Part shown: piece by piece, positions 26,792 to 35,575 of the stretch
How the letters are laid out: each line of letters begins with the position of its first letter
How positions within the stretch are numbered: the stretch's first letter is position 1
Source of the DNA: Desulfovibrio sp. UCD-KL4C
GTDB taxonomy: Bacteria > Desulfobacterota > Desulfovibrionia > Desulfovibrionales > Desulfovibrionaceae
Reading direction: 5' to 3'
Length of the DNA stretch: 64,000 nt
Assembly (NCBI RefSeq): GCF_006210265.1
Contig: NZ_VCNC01000004.1
Coordinates: forward strand, 186,001-250,000
The notes under the pieces: model-generated
The model's database searches: none
Told to the model about the DNA's origin: nothing
Seen by the model: only the letters and a program-made list of their open reading frames with translations
Position numbers and translations under genes: made by a program

Positions 26792-27556
26792 ATGAATGCT
26801 ATCGAATATCAAAAATCTTTGTCCAAAGAACTTGAGATCGTAAAAAATCGTGTACGGAGTCTAATTGGTAGTCGGCATTGGGGGGAAGAAGGAAGGTTTA
26901 AGGAAGCCGTTTTAAAGAATATGTTGCGGAAGGTCCTTCCTAAAAATAGGTCGGTGGGTACAGGATTTATAGTCAATTCTAATGATTCAACTCAGCTGAG
27001 TAAACAGATAGATATAATTGTGTATGATAGTGATTTGCCCGTATTGTTTTCTGAAGGTGATTTTATTATTACAACGATGGAAAATGTGAAAGCTGTTGTT
27101 GAAGTTAAGTCTAGCATTGGAAATGGAAACAATACTCTTAATAGAGTTGTCGAGGATTTTAATTTATGCATTAACCCCATTGTTGGTCAGTTTGACATTG
27201 GCAATGTTTTTTTTGGTATTTTTGCTTATGAGTGTTCTGTCGCCAACCTTGTACAGTGTGTAGAAAGATCTGGAGTTAGTGCTGGAGGGGTGATAAACCA
27301 TTTAGCACTAGGGAAAGATTATTTCGTTCGTAGATGGGGTGGAGGTCAGTCTGAAAGGCTTGGGGTCCAAAATTACTCCGGAAATGATTTTTACAATGTC
27401 TATAGAATGAATAATCTTTCCTATTCTTACTTCATATCAAACCTGATTCATCAGGTCTGTGGAGGATTGAGGAACCGAAGTTGGTTCTCTTTTCCAATCG
27501 AAGGAACAAAAGAGATTAATAGAGAGGGGACTGTTTTTTGTCAGGAAGGAGATTAA
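26792..27556 (+). CDS. DUF6602-like protein with PD-(D/E)XK nuclease features
   Basis: A 254-residue protein. An N-terminal helix pair is followed by FKEAVLKNML, then GTGFIVNS, QIDIIVYD (D74, D79) and AVVEVKSS (E104, K106), the order of a PD-(D/E)XK core. I recognise the pattern of the DUF6602 group. The C-terminal half is unassigned. I prefer the ATG at 26792 because GGGA is properly spaced there; an ATG also occurs at 26786. It precedes a DisA_N-type gene by 106 bp on the same strand; together they may be a nucleotide-signal/effector pair. A DNA-degrading role is inference. Confidence 0.7.
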   Translation: MNAIEYQKSLSKELEIVKNRVRSLIGSRHWGEEGRFKEAVLKNMLRKVLPKNRSVGTGFIVNSNDSTQLSKQIDIIVYDSDLPVLFSEGDFIITTMENVKAVVEVKSSIGNGNNTLNRVVEDFNLCINPIVGQFDIGNVFFGIFAYECSVANLVQCVERSGVSAGGVINHLALGKDYFVRRWGGGQSERLGVQNYSGNDFYNVYRMNNLSYSYFISNLIHQVCGGLRNRSWFSFPIEGTKEINREGTVFCQEGD

Positions 27557-27662
27557 ATTGCAGATAGATATCAATATAGTTTTCTTAAACAGTGGGCGTC
27601 AGGTTGGCATCTAATGTATAGATATTGTTTTGTATTTCATTCAATTTTGAGAGAATAGACCT

Positions 27663-29138
27663 ATGCTGAGTAAGAAAGAAGAATCATATTTTTATAGATA
27701 TTGTTTCAATCAATTGGCGGATATCTATAGTCATATTAGTGCAGATATTTTTGTAGATTTTTATTTTATCAAGATAAATCATCATAGAGATAGTATTTGT
27801 AGTGATGAAATTTCGATTGAAGGCGATGGGTTTGGAAAAGATTTTGGGACGGAAGATAGGCTACGGAGAAAAGTCTATGAATATAAAGCAGGCGTAAATA
27901 AAAAAGGTAGTTTCAATGTTGGAATGTATATTTTATATTATTGTGATGTTATAGAAAAGTTTGTTAGTGAGCGTGAGGGGGATAATGGTTTTAAATGGTT
28001 TATATCTGGAAATGGTCTTCAATATTTGAAAGAAAGTTATATCTTTTTTGTCAAATTAGATAAGAATATATATAAGGAATTACAGGCCAGCAGTTCCGAG
28101 GAAGGTTGTGATCTCCAGCCGACCCTTATTGATAAGTTTAATAATGAGGTCCGAAAAGAATTAGAAAGGGTCTTTCGAACAGATCATACAAGGACGTTGG
28201 TTGCAGACTTAGATTGGAAAATGAGGAGCTATCAACAGCTAATTAATAAAGCTGGAGATTCATTGTTGACTGATATTCAAAGAGATTTTAATTATTCAAC
28301 CCGATCATTCTTGTTTGACAATATTAACGAAGTGGCCGTGAGGGCATATGAAGGATCTCAAGCTAACGGTGAGATTGTAATTTCTAAGCCTGAAGCCCAT
28401 GGCATTGAAAAGTTAATTGAATTCAAGGAGCCAGTTGAGTTTGAACATACTGCTTCAGTGAGAAAACTTTTGGAACTGACGGGGGAGGATACACAATTAC
28501 TTTCTGATGCGACATATATTTACGGAGTTGGTAGATTTGACACTAAGAATTCGACGGCCAACTCTGAGAGAATATATGTAATAAGTTTCAAACAATTTTT
28601 TTACTGGGAACTATACCATAGAAAGAAGCCCATTATGGGTGTTAAGCATGGCAGAGTTAGTTTTCCCCAAAAAAAAATAGATAGTTGCCAAATAGAGTTA
28701 GATTTAAAGAGAATATTTCACGGGATAGATGATAAAGATTTGTCAAGTTTAGGCTTGATTATAAGAGAGATGGTTCAACAAAGACATGGAACTCTGTTAG
28801 TCATTACCTCTTCAGCTGAAGAAGAGGCTGAGCGCTTGCAAAAGCAAAGTATTCCAATACAAAAAGTACCCTTAGACCAAACTTTAGTACAAGCTATATC
28901 ATCGATTGATGGAGCTGTATTGATTGATCCAAATGCTAATTGCCATGCAATAGGGGTTATTTTGGACGGTGTTGCCCAGAGGGGGAAGGGAGATTCATCA
29001 CGTGGCGCACGATATAATTCTGCATTTAGGTATTATGAGCATCAGAGCCTCGACAAAGAGAAACAATTATACATAGTGATTGTTTCAGAGGACGGGATGA
29101 TCGACACCGTACCTCCGATAACTAATAGAGGATGTTAA
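27663..29138 (+). CDS. DisA_N (diadenylate cyclase-like) domain protein with N-terminal sensor
   Basis: A 491-residue protein. The C-terminal 130 residues follow the DisA_N fold: LGLIIREMVQQRHGTLLVI, then SIDGAVLIDPN (D416-G417-A418, the cyclase DGA motif), GDSSRGARYNSA (R447, R450, in place of the RHR motif) and VIVSEDGMID. This variant motif occurs in DAC-type proteins predicted to act in conflict or signalling systems. The first 350 residues are unassigned and could be a sensing domain. Enzyme activity would make c-di-AMP or a relative; the altered RHR motif leaves that open. Last gene of unit A, 47 bp before the right-end repeats. Confidence 0.7.
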   Translation: MLSKKEESYFYRYCFNQLADIYSHISADIFVDFYFIKINHHRDSICSDEISIEGDGFGKDFGTEDRLRRKVYEYKAGVNKKGSFNVGMYILYYCDVIEKFVSEREGDNGFKWFISGNGLQYLKESYIFFVKLDKNIYKELQASSSEEGCDLQPTLIDKFNNEVRKELERVFRTDHTRTLVADLDWKMRSYQQLINKAGDSLLTDIQRDFNYSTRSFLFDNINEVAVRAYEGSQANGEIVISKPEAHGIEKLIEFKEPVEFEHTASVRKLLELTGEDTQLLSDATYIYGVGRFDTKNSTANSERIYVISFKQFFYWELYHRKKPIMGVKHGRVSFPQKKIDSCQIELDLKRIFHGIDDKDLSSLGLIIREMVQQRHGTLLVITSSAEEEAERLQKQSIPIQKVPLDQTLVQAISSIDGAVLIDPNANCHAIGVILDGVAQRGKGDSSRGARYNSAFRYYEHQSLDKEKQLYIVIVSEDGMIDTVPPITNRGC

Positions 29139-29184
29139 AAAAGTATTTTTATTCTTTTGGATATTATTTCCCTAACAACTTAGT

Positions 29185-29386
29185 AAAGAACTCTATTACT
29201 CAAAAATCTAATCTGCAAACTCATTAAACTCATTTTTTTAGTATACAACTTTATTACTCAAAATGGGCTGCGGTCTTAAGAGAAATCTGAGTCAGTATAC
29301 AACTTTATTTTTGGGACTCGAAAATTGCCCTTTGAAAAATGAGGATTTGCGGCGAGTCTAGTATACATCTTTATTACTCACCTACA
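29185..29386 (-). repeat. R-A transposon end with four TnsB-type sites
   Basis: Sites on the plus strand: a degenerate one ending CTATTACTCA near 29185-29202, GTATACAACTTTATTACTCA (29241-29260), GTATACAACTTTATTTTT (29295-29312) and GTATACATCTTTATTACTCA (29361-29380), ending CCTACA at 29386. Four sites, as in the Tn7 right end. The GTATAC flank differs from the GGAAAC of its own left end. Confidence 0.8.
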
Positions 29387-29391
29387 TTCAT
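29387..29391. repeat. 5-bp spacer TTCAT between R-A and L-B
   Basis: Five bases separate the right end of unit A from the left end of unit B. The sequence is TTCAT, not the GGGTG found at the other junctions, so this join was probably not made by a simple insertion at the glmS site. Confidence 0.6.
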
Positions 29392-29469
29392 TGTGGGTGA
29401 ACATTAAAGTTGTATACTAAAGCCGTTCCTGTTGGACTGTAAATTCAGTCTAAAATAGGAGCGGTTTTT
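29392..29469 (+). repeat. L-B transposon end and leader hairpin
   Basis: TGTGGGTGAAC, a single site ATTAAAGTTGTATAC (29403-29417), then a hairpin: AGCCGTTCCT (29421-29430) pairs with AGGAGCGGTT (29457-29466) with an inner GGACTG/CAGTCT pair, followed by T7. The tnsA gene that should follow is missing; the hairpin now runs into the end of cusA from the opposite side and can serve as its terminator. Confidence 0.7.
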
Positions 29470-29476
29470 TTCAATT

Positions 29477-32400
29477 CTATTTTCTCCTAAATTTGATTTC
29501 CTCAACCCCGCAGTAAAGGACAGGCACTACAAACACAGTCAGGATTGCTACGGTCATGCCTCCGAATGATGGAATTGCCATAGGAACCATAATATCTGAT
29601 CCGCGACCTGTTGAGGTTAGGATAGGGAGTAGTGCAAGGATAGTAGTTGCCGAGGTCATCAGAGCCGGGCGGATTCTTCTTTGTGCTCCTTTAATGATAG
29701 CCTGCTTGATTTGGGGAATGCTGGTAGCTTTACGTTCATTTTTAGTTTCATCCAGATAGGTTGCCATAATAACTCCATCGTCCGAGGCTATGCCAAATAG
29801 AGCTAAAAAACCGACCCAAATGGCAACACTTAAGTTGATGGGAGCTACCTGAAATAATTCGCGCATGGGTGTGTTAAATACGGTAAAATGCATAAACCAC
29901 GGTTGACCGTACATCCATACCATAAGAAATCCGCCGGACCATGCAACGAAAATGCCTGAAAAGACCATTAGAGTTGTTGCTAGGGATTTGAACTGTAAAT
30001 ATAAAATAAGTACTATGAACATCAGTGCCAGTGGCAGGATTATAGCAAGTTTCTTTTGTGCTCTGATCTGATTTTCATAACTACCTGCAAATTCGTATGA
30101 CACTCCGGCAGGAATAGTCAGCTCGCCTGATTTAATTTTAGAATTAAGAAAAGTCTGAGTCTGCTCAACTACATCCACTTCGGCAAACCCTGGTTTTTTG
30201 TCGAACAGTACGTAGCCGACCAGAAATGTATCTTCACTTTTGATGACCTGCGGTCCGCGAATATATTTTATCTCTGCCAGTTGGCTGAGCGGGATTTGCT
30301 CTCCGGCCGGAGTGCTTACAAGAATATTGCCGAGATCATCTATGTTATCGCGCAGCTCTCTCATGTAGCGAACCCTGACAGGATAACGTTCACGACCTTC
30401 GACAGTCGTTGTCACTACCTTACCGCCGACAGCCACTTCAATAACATCCTGTACCTGTGAAAGCATAATTCCATATCTTGCAATGGCTTCACGATCGATG
30501 ACAATTTCAAGGTATGGTTTACCCACGATGCGGTCGGCAATAACGGCTTCCGGCTGTATTGACCCTACCTGCTTGAGCAGTCTTTCCAGATCAAGAGCTA
30601 CTTTTTCCAGTGTTTCCAGATTTGGGCCCTTAACTTTGATGCCCATGGGAGCTCGCATGCCGGATTGCAGCATTACAATTCTTGCGGCTATTGGTTGCAG
30701 TTTCGGTGCGGAAGTTACTCCGGGTATTTTAGCTGCTTTGACTATTTCATCCCATATATCATCCGGAGAAGTTATACCTTTCCAGCTCTTGCGTTTTGGA
30801 TTCAGCTCTGGACTAAGGGCAGATCGCCAAATTCTGAAAGGTTTACCATTTTCATCAGGGATAAGTTCTCCATTGTCGTCTCTAGCATAGTATCCTTGCA
30901 CTAAATAGGGATATCCGTCCTTTGCCGGAACAAGGTCACCTTTGACATTGCGAAAGTAGTCTTTTTGATCGGGGTCAAATTTAAAACGGAGTCTCTCTCC
31001 TGATTTACTAACAACATATTCGGATTTATAATTAATGACAGTTTCGATCATGGAAATAGGCGCTGGATCGAGAGGCGTTTCTGCTCTTCCGAGTTTGCCA
31101 ACGGCCGATTCCACTTCTGGAATAGATTGAATCATCATATCCTGTTTACGCAGAACATCATGAGCTTCGCCTATGGATGCATGCGGCATAGTGGTGGGCA
31201 TGAACAAAAATGCGCCTTCATCAAGGTCCGGCATAAATTCCTTACCTAAGCCGGGGAAAGTGTGAGCCAGTTTGATGTACGGAGCAGAGGTTCTGATTGT
31301 GTCAGGTAGGAATGATGTAAGATTGCCGAAGCCAAGCCAGATAGACATTCCCAACGCAATGATAAAAGTTGGCAGAGATAAAAAGAGTAATTTATGATTA
31401 AGGCACCATCCAAGCATTCTGGCGTAGTTGTAACGGAATAATTCGAAAAAGAGCATTAAACTTCCGATAATTAAGGCTACAAAAGCATAATTATTGCTCA
31501 TGCCTTTTTCCGGTCCGAGCGGCAGCCACGAACTTGTAAGAACGGAGGCGACCAAACCTACAATTGTCCATGTTTCCGCGTAACCTATAAATTTATGAGT
31601 CTTCTCTGGAACAAATGGTAATATAAAATGTTTTATGCCTAGATAGATAAAGAAAATTCCAACCCACCATTTCAGCATTATGGAAAGAGCAATCCCTGAA
31701 ATGATGTAGAGGCCCGAATGAATATAGGTCTGCTTCCCTTTGGTAAATTTTTTACGCGCAGTAAACAAAAGTTGAGCTAAAGGCGGTAAAATCGTCAAAG
31801 CTACAATTATAGAGGACAACAGTGCAAAAGTCTTAGTATAAGCTAACGGCTTGAACAGTTTTCCTTCAGCTCCGTCCATGGCAAATACAGGCATAAAGCT
31901 GACGATTGTAGTCGCAACAGCAGTCATTACTGCGCTGCCTACTTCTGTTGTTCCATCGTAAATAAGTTTAAGACGGCTGACTCCCTCTTTTGCCGTTTCG
32001 AGTTTTTTCAGTATGTTTTCACAGATGATAATCCCCATGTCGACCATGGTTCCGATTGCAATTGCAATTCCTGACAGAGCTACAATATTTGCGTCAACCT
32101 TGAAGACTCTCATACCCATAAAGCTCATGAGTACGGCAAGAGGCAATAATGAAGAAATAAGTAATGAACTTTTAAGGTGCATAACCGCAATAAGGACTAC
32201 AATGATAGTGATCAGTATTTCTTCAGTCAGGGCTGTGTTAAGCGTGCCGAGGGTCTCATGAATCAGATTTGAGCGGTCATAAAAGGGGACAATCGTCAGT
32301 TTACTTTCTGTTCCGTCCGGCAGAATCTTTGAGGGTAATCCCGGTGAAATAGCTTTTATCTTGCTTTTGATATTATCAATTACCTGCAGTGGATTTTCGC

Positions 32401-33376
32401 CATAGCGGACAACTGCAACTCCGCCGACAACTTCTGCACCGCCTTTGTCCAGAACTCCACGACGCAGGGCCGGACCTTCAGCCACCCGTGCGACATCGCG
32501 GACATGGATAGGGATGTTATTTACAACTTTAACAACTGAGCTTTCAATATCAGATATCTTTTTGATGAATCCGATACCTCTGATGACATATTCAGCGTTG
32601 TTAATTTCGATAGTACGTGCGCCGACATCAAGGTTGGAATTTTTTACAGCGCGGTATACTTCGCTAAGAGTTACATTAGCGGCTCTCATTGCATCGGGAT
32701 CTACATCAATCTGATACTCTTTTACAAAACCTCCGACCGAAGCCACTTCACTTACTCCTTCAGCAGAGAGCAAAGCGTAGCGGACGTACCAGTCCTGTGT
32801 TGAACGCAATTCATCAAGGTCCCAACCTCCGGTGGGATTGCCGTCAGGGTCGTGCCCTTCAATTGTGTACCAATAGACCTGACCTAAGGCGGTTGCATCA
32901 GGCCCCAATGACGGTTTTATACCCGCGGGAAGAGTGCCTGCCGGAAGACTGTTAAGCTTTTCGAGCAATCGCGAACGGGACCAGTAAAAGTCTACATCTT
33001 CTTTAAAAATGACGTAAATTGTTGAGAAACCGAACATGGAGTAACTGCGAACGGTCTTTACTCCTGGTACTCCTAGCAAGGCCACGGTCAGCGGATAACT
33101 TATCTGATCTTCCACATCCTGAGGGGAACGACCGAGCCATTTGGTGAAAATAATCTGCTGATTCTCACCGATATCAGGAATTGCATCAACGGGGACGGGG
33201 GATCTGTCTATTCCGTCAATTTTCCAGTTGAAAGGCGCAGTATATATTCCCCCGCAAATGACCATAATCAAGAGGATGGCAACAATCAGTTTCTGCTCAA
33301 GGCAAAACAGTATGACCTTTTCTGTTAAGGTGCGGGGTACAGGGCGTTTTGGTTCAGGTTTTAAATTATCACTCAT
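29477..33376 (-). CDS. cusA: Heavy-metal efflux RND pump, CusA/CzcA type
   Basis: Inner-membrane proton-driven pump of the HME-RND family that expels Cu+/Ag+ (or divalent metals) with the adaptor and outer-membrane channel encoded upstream. 1299 residues, longer than E. coli CusA (1047): the extra parts are additional hydrophobic segments at about 545-660 and a loop near 810-880. Seen: the N-terminal membrane anchor, SYPLTVALLGVPGVKTVRS, GIAIAIGTMVDMGIIICENI in the membrane core, and RRIRPALMTSATTILALLP near the end. It is third in a cusC-cusB-cusA order, 12 bp after cusB. Metal specificity is inferred from its partners. Confidence 0.92.
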   Translation of the reverse strand: MSDNLKPEPKRPVPRTLTEKVILFCLEQKLIVAILLIMVICGGIYTAPFNWKIDGIDRSPVPVDAIPDIGENQQIIFTKWLGRSPQDVEDQISYPLTVALLGVPGVKTVRSYSMFGFSTIYVIFKEDVDFYWSRSRLLEKLNSLPAGTLPAGIKPSLGPDATALGQVYWYTIEGHDPDGNPTGGWDLDELRSTQDWYVRYALLSAEGVSEVASVGGFVKEYQIDVDPDAMRAANVTLSEVYRAVKNSNLDVGARTIEINNAEYVIRGIGFIKKISDIESSVVKVVNNIPIHVRDVARVAEGPALRRGVLDKGGAEVVGGVAVVRYGENPLQVIDNIKSKIKAISPGLPSKILPDGTESKLTIVPFYDRSNLIHETLGTLNTALTEEILITIIVVLIAVMHLKSSLLISSLLPLAVLMSFMGMRVFKVDANIVALSGIAIAIGTMVDMGIIICENILKKLETAKEGVSRLKLIYDGTTEVGSAVMTAVATTIVSFMPVFAMDGAEGKLFKPLAYTKTFALLSSIIVALTILPPLAQLLFTARKKFTKGKQTYIHSGLYIISGIALSIMLKWWVGIFFIYLGIKHFILPFVPEKTHKFIGYAETWTIVGLVASVLTSSWLPLGPEKGMSNNYAFVALIIGSLMLFFELFRYNYARMLGWCLNHKLLFLSLPTFIIALGMSIWLGFGNLTSFLPDTIRTSAPYIKLAHTFPGLGKEFMPDLDEGAFLFMPTTMPHASIGEAHDVLRKQDMMIQSIPEVESAVGKLGRAETPLDPAPISMIETVINYKSEYVVSKSGERLRFKFDPDQKDYFRNVKGDLVPAKDGYPYLVQGYYARDDNGELIPDENGKPFRIWRSALSPELNPKRKSWKGITSPDDIWDEIVKAAKIPGVTSAPKLQPIAARIVMLQSGMRAPMGIKVKGPNLETLEKVALDLERLLKQVGSIQPEAVIADRIVGKPYLEIVIDREAIARYGIMLSQVQDVIEVAVGGKVVTTTVEGRERYPVRVRYMRELRDNIDDLGNILVSTPAGEQIPLSQLAEIKYIRGPQVIKSEDTFLVGYVLFDKKPGFAEVDVVEQTQTFLNSKIKSGELTIPAGVSYEFAGSYENQIRAQKKLAIILPLALMFIVLILYLQFKSLATTLMVFSGIFVAWSGGFLMVWMYGQPWFMHFTVFNTPMRELFQVAPINLSVAIWVGFLALFGIASDDGVIMATYLDETKNERKATSIPQIKQAIIKGAQRRIRPALMTSATTILALLPILTSTGRGSDIMVPMAIPSFGGMTVAILTVFVVPVLYCGVEEIKFRRK

Positions 33377-33388
33377 GGCTGTTACGCT

Positions 33389-35551
33389 CTATTCCTTTTC
33401 TTTGAGCTGACGCTTAATTTCACCGCACTGGAGCATGGTTTCTCCAAAGTAGGGATTTCGAATATTCTCGTCGCTTTGCAGCCACATGGCCCCTTTAAAA
33501 TCAAAAGCCATAGGGCAGAATATTTCGTAGACAGGCTGAGACGATTTGATGCCGAGTTTGTCCACAACGTCGATCATGCCGTACGAAAGAGGTTCCAGTC
33601 CGGCGCGTACTCCCACAATATCCTTTGCACTGCGTATGGAATCAATCCCGTCATTGATATTTTTGAAGGCGTCCATCCAGATTTTATGTGGTTCACTGCT
33701 GAGAGATCCATGATCTATTTTTTTTAGTTCCGCAGCCATCAGCTCTGCGTGTGTTTGCGCCAAAAGCATATTATCTGTCGCAAGCGCATCTGTGAAAGCT
33801 GAGTATGAAGCATATACTTTCCCCATTTGAATTTTGAAAGTTTCAGGGGTTTCAACTTTGCTTCCAGTGTTTTTGGCAAGGTTTGATATGTTAAAAGCAT
33901 TATCAAGTCGTTTAAAATGTTTTGCCGTTTCATCTGTAATTGATTTCAGCCTTAGAGCATTCTTTGCATCGCGACCAATTACAGCGTCATTAGTAAGAAG
34001 CATGGATAACTCTTTCCAGACAAGTGAGTTGTCTCCTTTGAGTCCTGCACTGTCTATAGCTTTAAGGCTGTCATAAAACTTGGAATAGAGCATGCGGGTT
34101 TTGTCGATAGAGTCAGCCTTGGCTGAATTAATCAGAATATCAAAACTTTTTTTCAGGTGTATTAATTTAGAAACGAAGATAGGAGGCAGCGAGTGTTCAG
34201 ATCCTTTGTTGTCTAGGACTGTTTTTACGCCGCTTTCCTGATTCATCATGCTTGGCTTAGCTATAATCTGCAGGGCACTGTCTATCTTGAAATTTCCATT
34301 TGTAACAACTTGCTCACCATCTACCAGACCATATTTTACCACGTAGAAGTCCCCGGCTTTGGGGCCGAGTACTATTTCCCGTCCTTCGTAAACTCCTTCT
34401 TTGCCGGGTACAGCAATATAGACTACAGCACGTTTTCCGGTAATGAGCGGAGCTGATGCCGGGATAACAAGCTGAGATACTGCATTTTTATCAACCTGAC
34501 TGACAGCGCGCACAAACATGCCGGGTTTAAGTTTCAATTCCTTGTTCGGAACTTCAAGACGGATTCTGATCGTTCTGGTTTTTTCATTAACAACCGGATC
34601 TATGTAAGTGACTTTTCCTTGAAATGATTTGCCGGGGTATGCTTCGGTCGTGAAATCAACCTGCATTCCCATTTTAATCCATGGCAGGTCTGATTCATAC
34701 GCTTCAAGAAAGACCCAGACTCTTGAGAGGTCGGCAATGGTGTAAATGGGAGTTCCTGTCTTAACATAAACTCCTTCAACTACGTCTTTTTTCAGAACAA
34801 TGCCGCTCATTGGAGAATAAAGTATAATGTGTTCGGCCGCTTTGCCGTTTTTTATGATATCTGCAATTTGAGATTTGGAAAGACCGAGTAGGCGGAGTTT
34901 TTCACGGGAAGCTTTTTCAGTGCGCGCAGCAGTGTCTTTTACGATCTGCATAGAACTTCCGCGTAATGCTTCTTTTGCTTTTACAGACTGGATAAGTTCA
35001 ACTTGCGCGGTAAGAAGTTCGGGACTGTATATGGAAGCCATGGCTTGTCCTTTACGGACTGAACTTCCAGTGTAATCTATGTAAAGTTTATCTATCCGTC
35101 CTCCGGTCCATGCCGTAATGGTTCCCATGCGGGTTTCATCATAATCAACCTTTCCCACCATGCGGGTTTCAACACTGACATTTCTTTTTTGAACAGCACT
35201 GGTCTCGATTCCGGCAAGTTTACGTGCCTGAGCTGTCAAACTTATCTGCCTAAGGCTGATTGCTTCGTCTCCTGATTTTCCGCCTTTTTCAAGCGGGATC
35301 AGATCCATAAAACAAATCGGACATTTGCCCGGTTTCGGCAACTGAATCTGCGGATGCATGGAACAGGTCCAGACCACTTCGCCTGTTTCAGTTACTTCGG
35401 CATCAAGTCCATGTCCGGCGTGCTCATCTACAAGCTGTTTTTCAGCGGTTGTACTGTCATTTCCGGAAAACCAGTATCCGGCCACGAATGCGATCAGTAC
35501 GATAGCGATGACCGGTATAATTGATGATTTTATGTCTTTAAATTTTTTCAT
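33389..35551 (-). CDS. cusB: RND periplasmic adaptor, CusB type, with metal-binding ends
   Basis: Membrane-fusion protein linking pump and channel in the periplasm. 720 residues: an N-terminal membrane anchor (VIAIVLIAFVAGYWF), a heavy-metal-binding domain with TCSMHPQI and CPICFMDLIP (about 60-90), the biotinyl/lipoyl and beta-barrel adaptor core (120-440), then a DUF3347-like helical region and a C-terminal CPMAFDFKGAMW...CGEI element typical of copper adaptors in this group. The Cys/Met-rich motifs favour Cu+/Ag+. It starts 24 bp after cusC. Confidence 0.92.
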   Translation of the reverse strand: MKKFKDIKSSIIPVIAIVLIAFVAGYWFSGNDSTTAEKQLVDEHAGHGLDAEVTETGEVVWTCSMHPQIQLPKPGKCPICFMDLIPLEKGGKSGDEAISLRQISLTAQARKLAGIETSAVQKRNVSVETRMVGKVDYDETRMGTITAWTGGRIDKLYIDYTGSSVRKGQAMASIYSPELLTAQVELIQSVKAKEALRGSSMQIVKDTAARTEKASREKLRLLGLSKSQIADIIKNGKAAEHIILYSPMSGIVLKKDVVEGVYVKTGTPIYTIADLSRVWVFLEAYESDLPWIKMGMQVDFTTEAYPGKSFQGKVTYIDPVVNEKTRTIRIRLEVPNKELKLKPGMFVRAVSQVDKNAVSQLVIPASAPLITGKRAVVYIAVPGKEGVYEGREIVLGPKAGDFYVVKYGLVDGEQVVTNGNFKIDSALQIIAKPSMMNQESGVKTVLDNKGSEHSLPPIFVSKLIHLKKSFDILINSAKADSIDKTRMLYSKFYDSLKAIDSAGLKGDNSLVWKELSMLLTNDAVIGRDAKNALRLKSITDETAKHFKRLDNAFNISNLAKNTGSKVETPETFKIQMGKVYASYSAFTDALATDNMLLAQTHAELMAAELKKIDHGSLSSEPHKIWMDAFKNINDGIDSIRSAKDIVGVRAGLEPLSYGMIDVVDKLGIKSSQPVYEIFCPMAFDFKGAMWLQSDENIRNPYFGETMLQCGEIKRQLKEKE

Positions 35552-35575
35552 GATATATTTGCTTGATATATATGG

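Larger units (their letters stand above)
12759..29386 (+). mobile_element. Tn7-like unit A with intact tnsABCDE and defence cargo
   Basis: A 16.6-kb unit from the L-A end (TGTGAGTGAACAATAAAG) to the R-A end (TTACTCACCTACA). It encodes a complete tnsABCDE set followed by seven cargo genes. The left-end TnsB sites end in GGAAAC and the right-end sites in GTATAC, so the two ends belong to different lineages; the right end with matching sites is R-C at 41681. A 28.9-kb unit 12759-41681, flanked on both sides by GGGTG, is therefore an alternative mobile unit. Confidence 0.8.

Noticed and set aside
29556-32955. Plus-strand frames of 60-135 codons
   Set aside because: They are antisense shadows of the large cusA gene.
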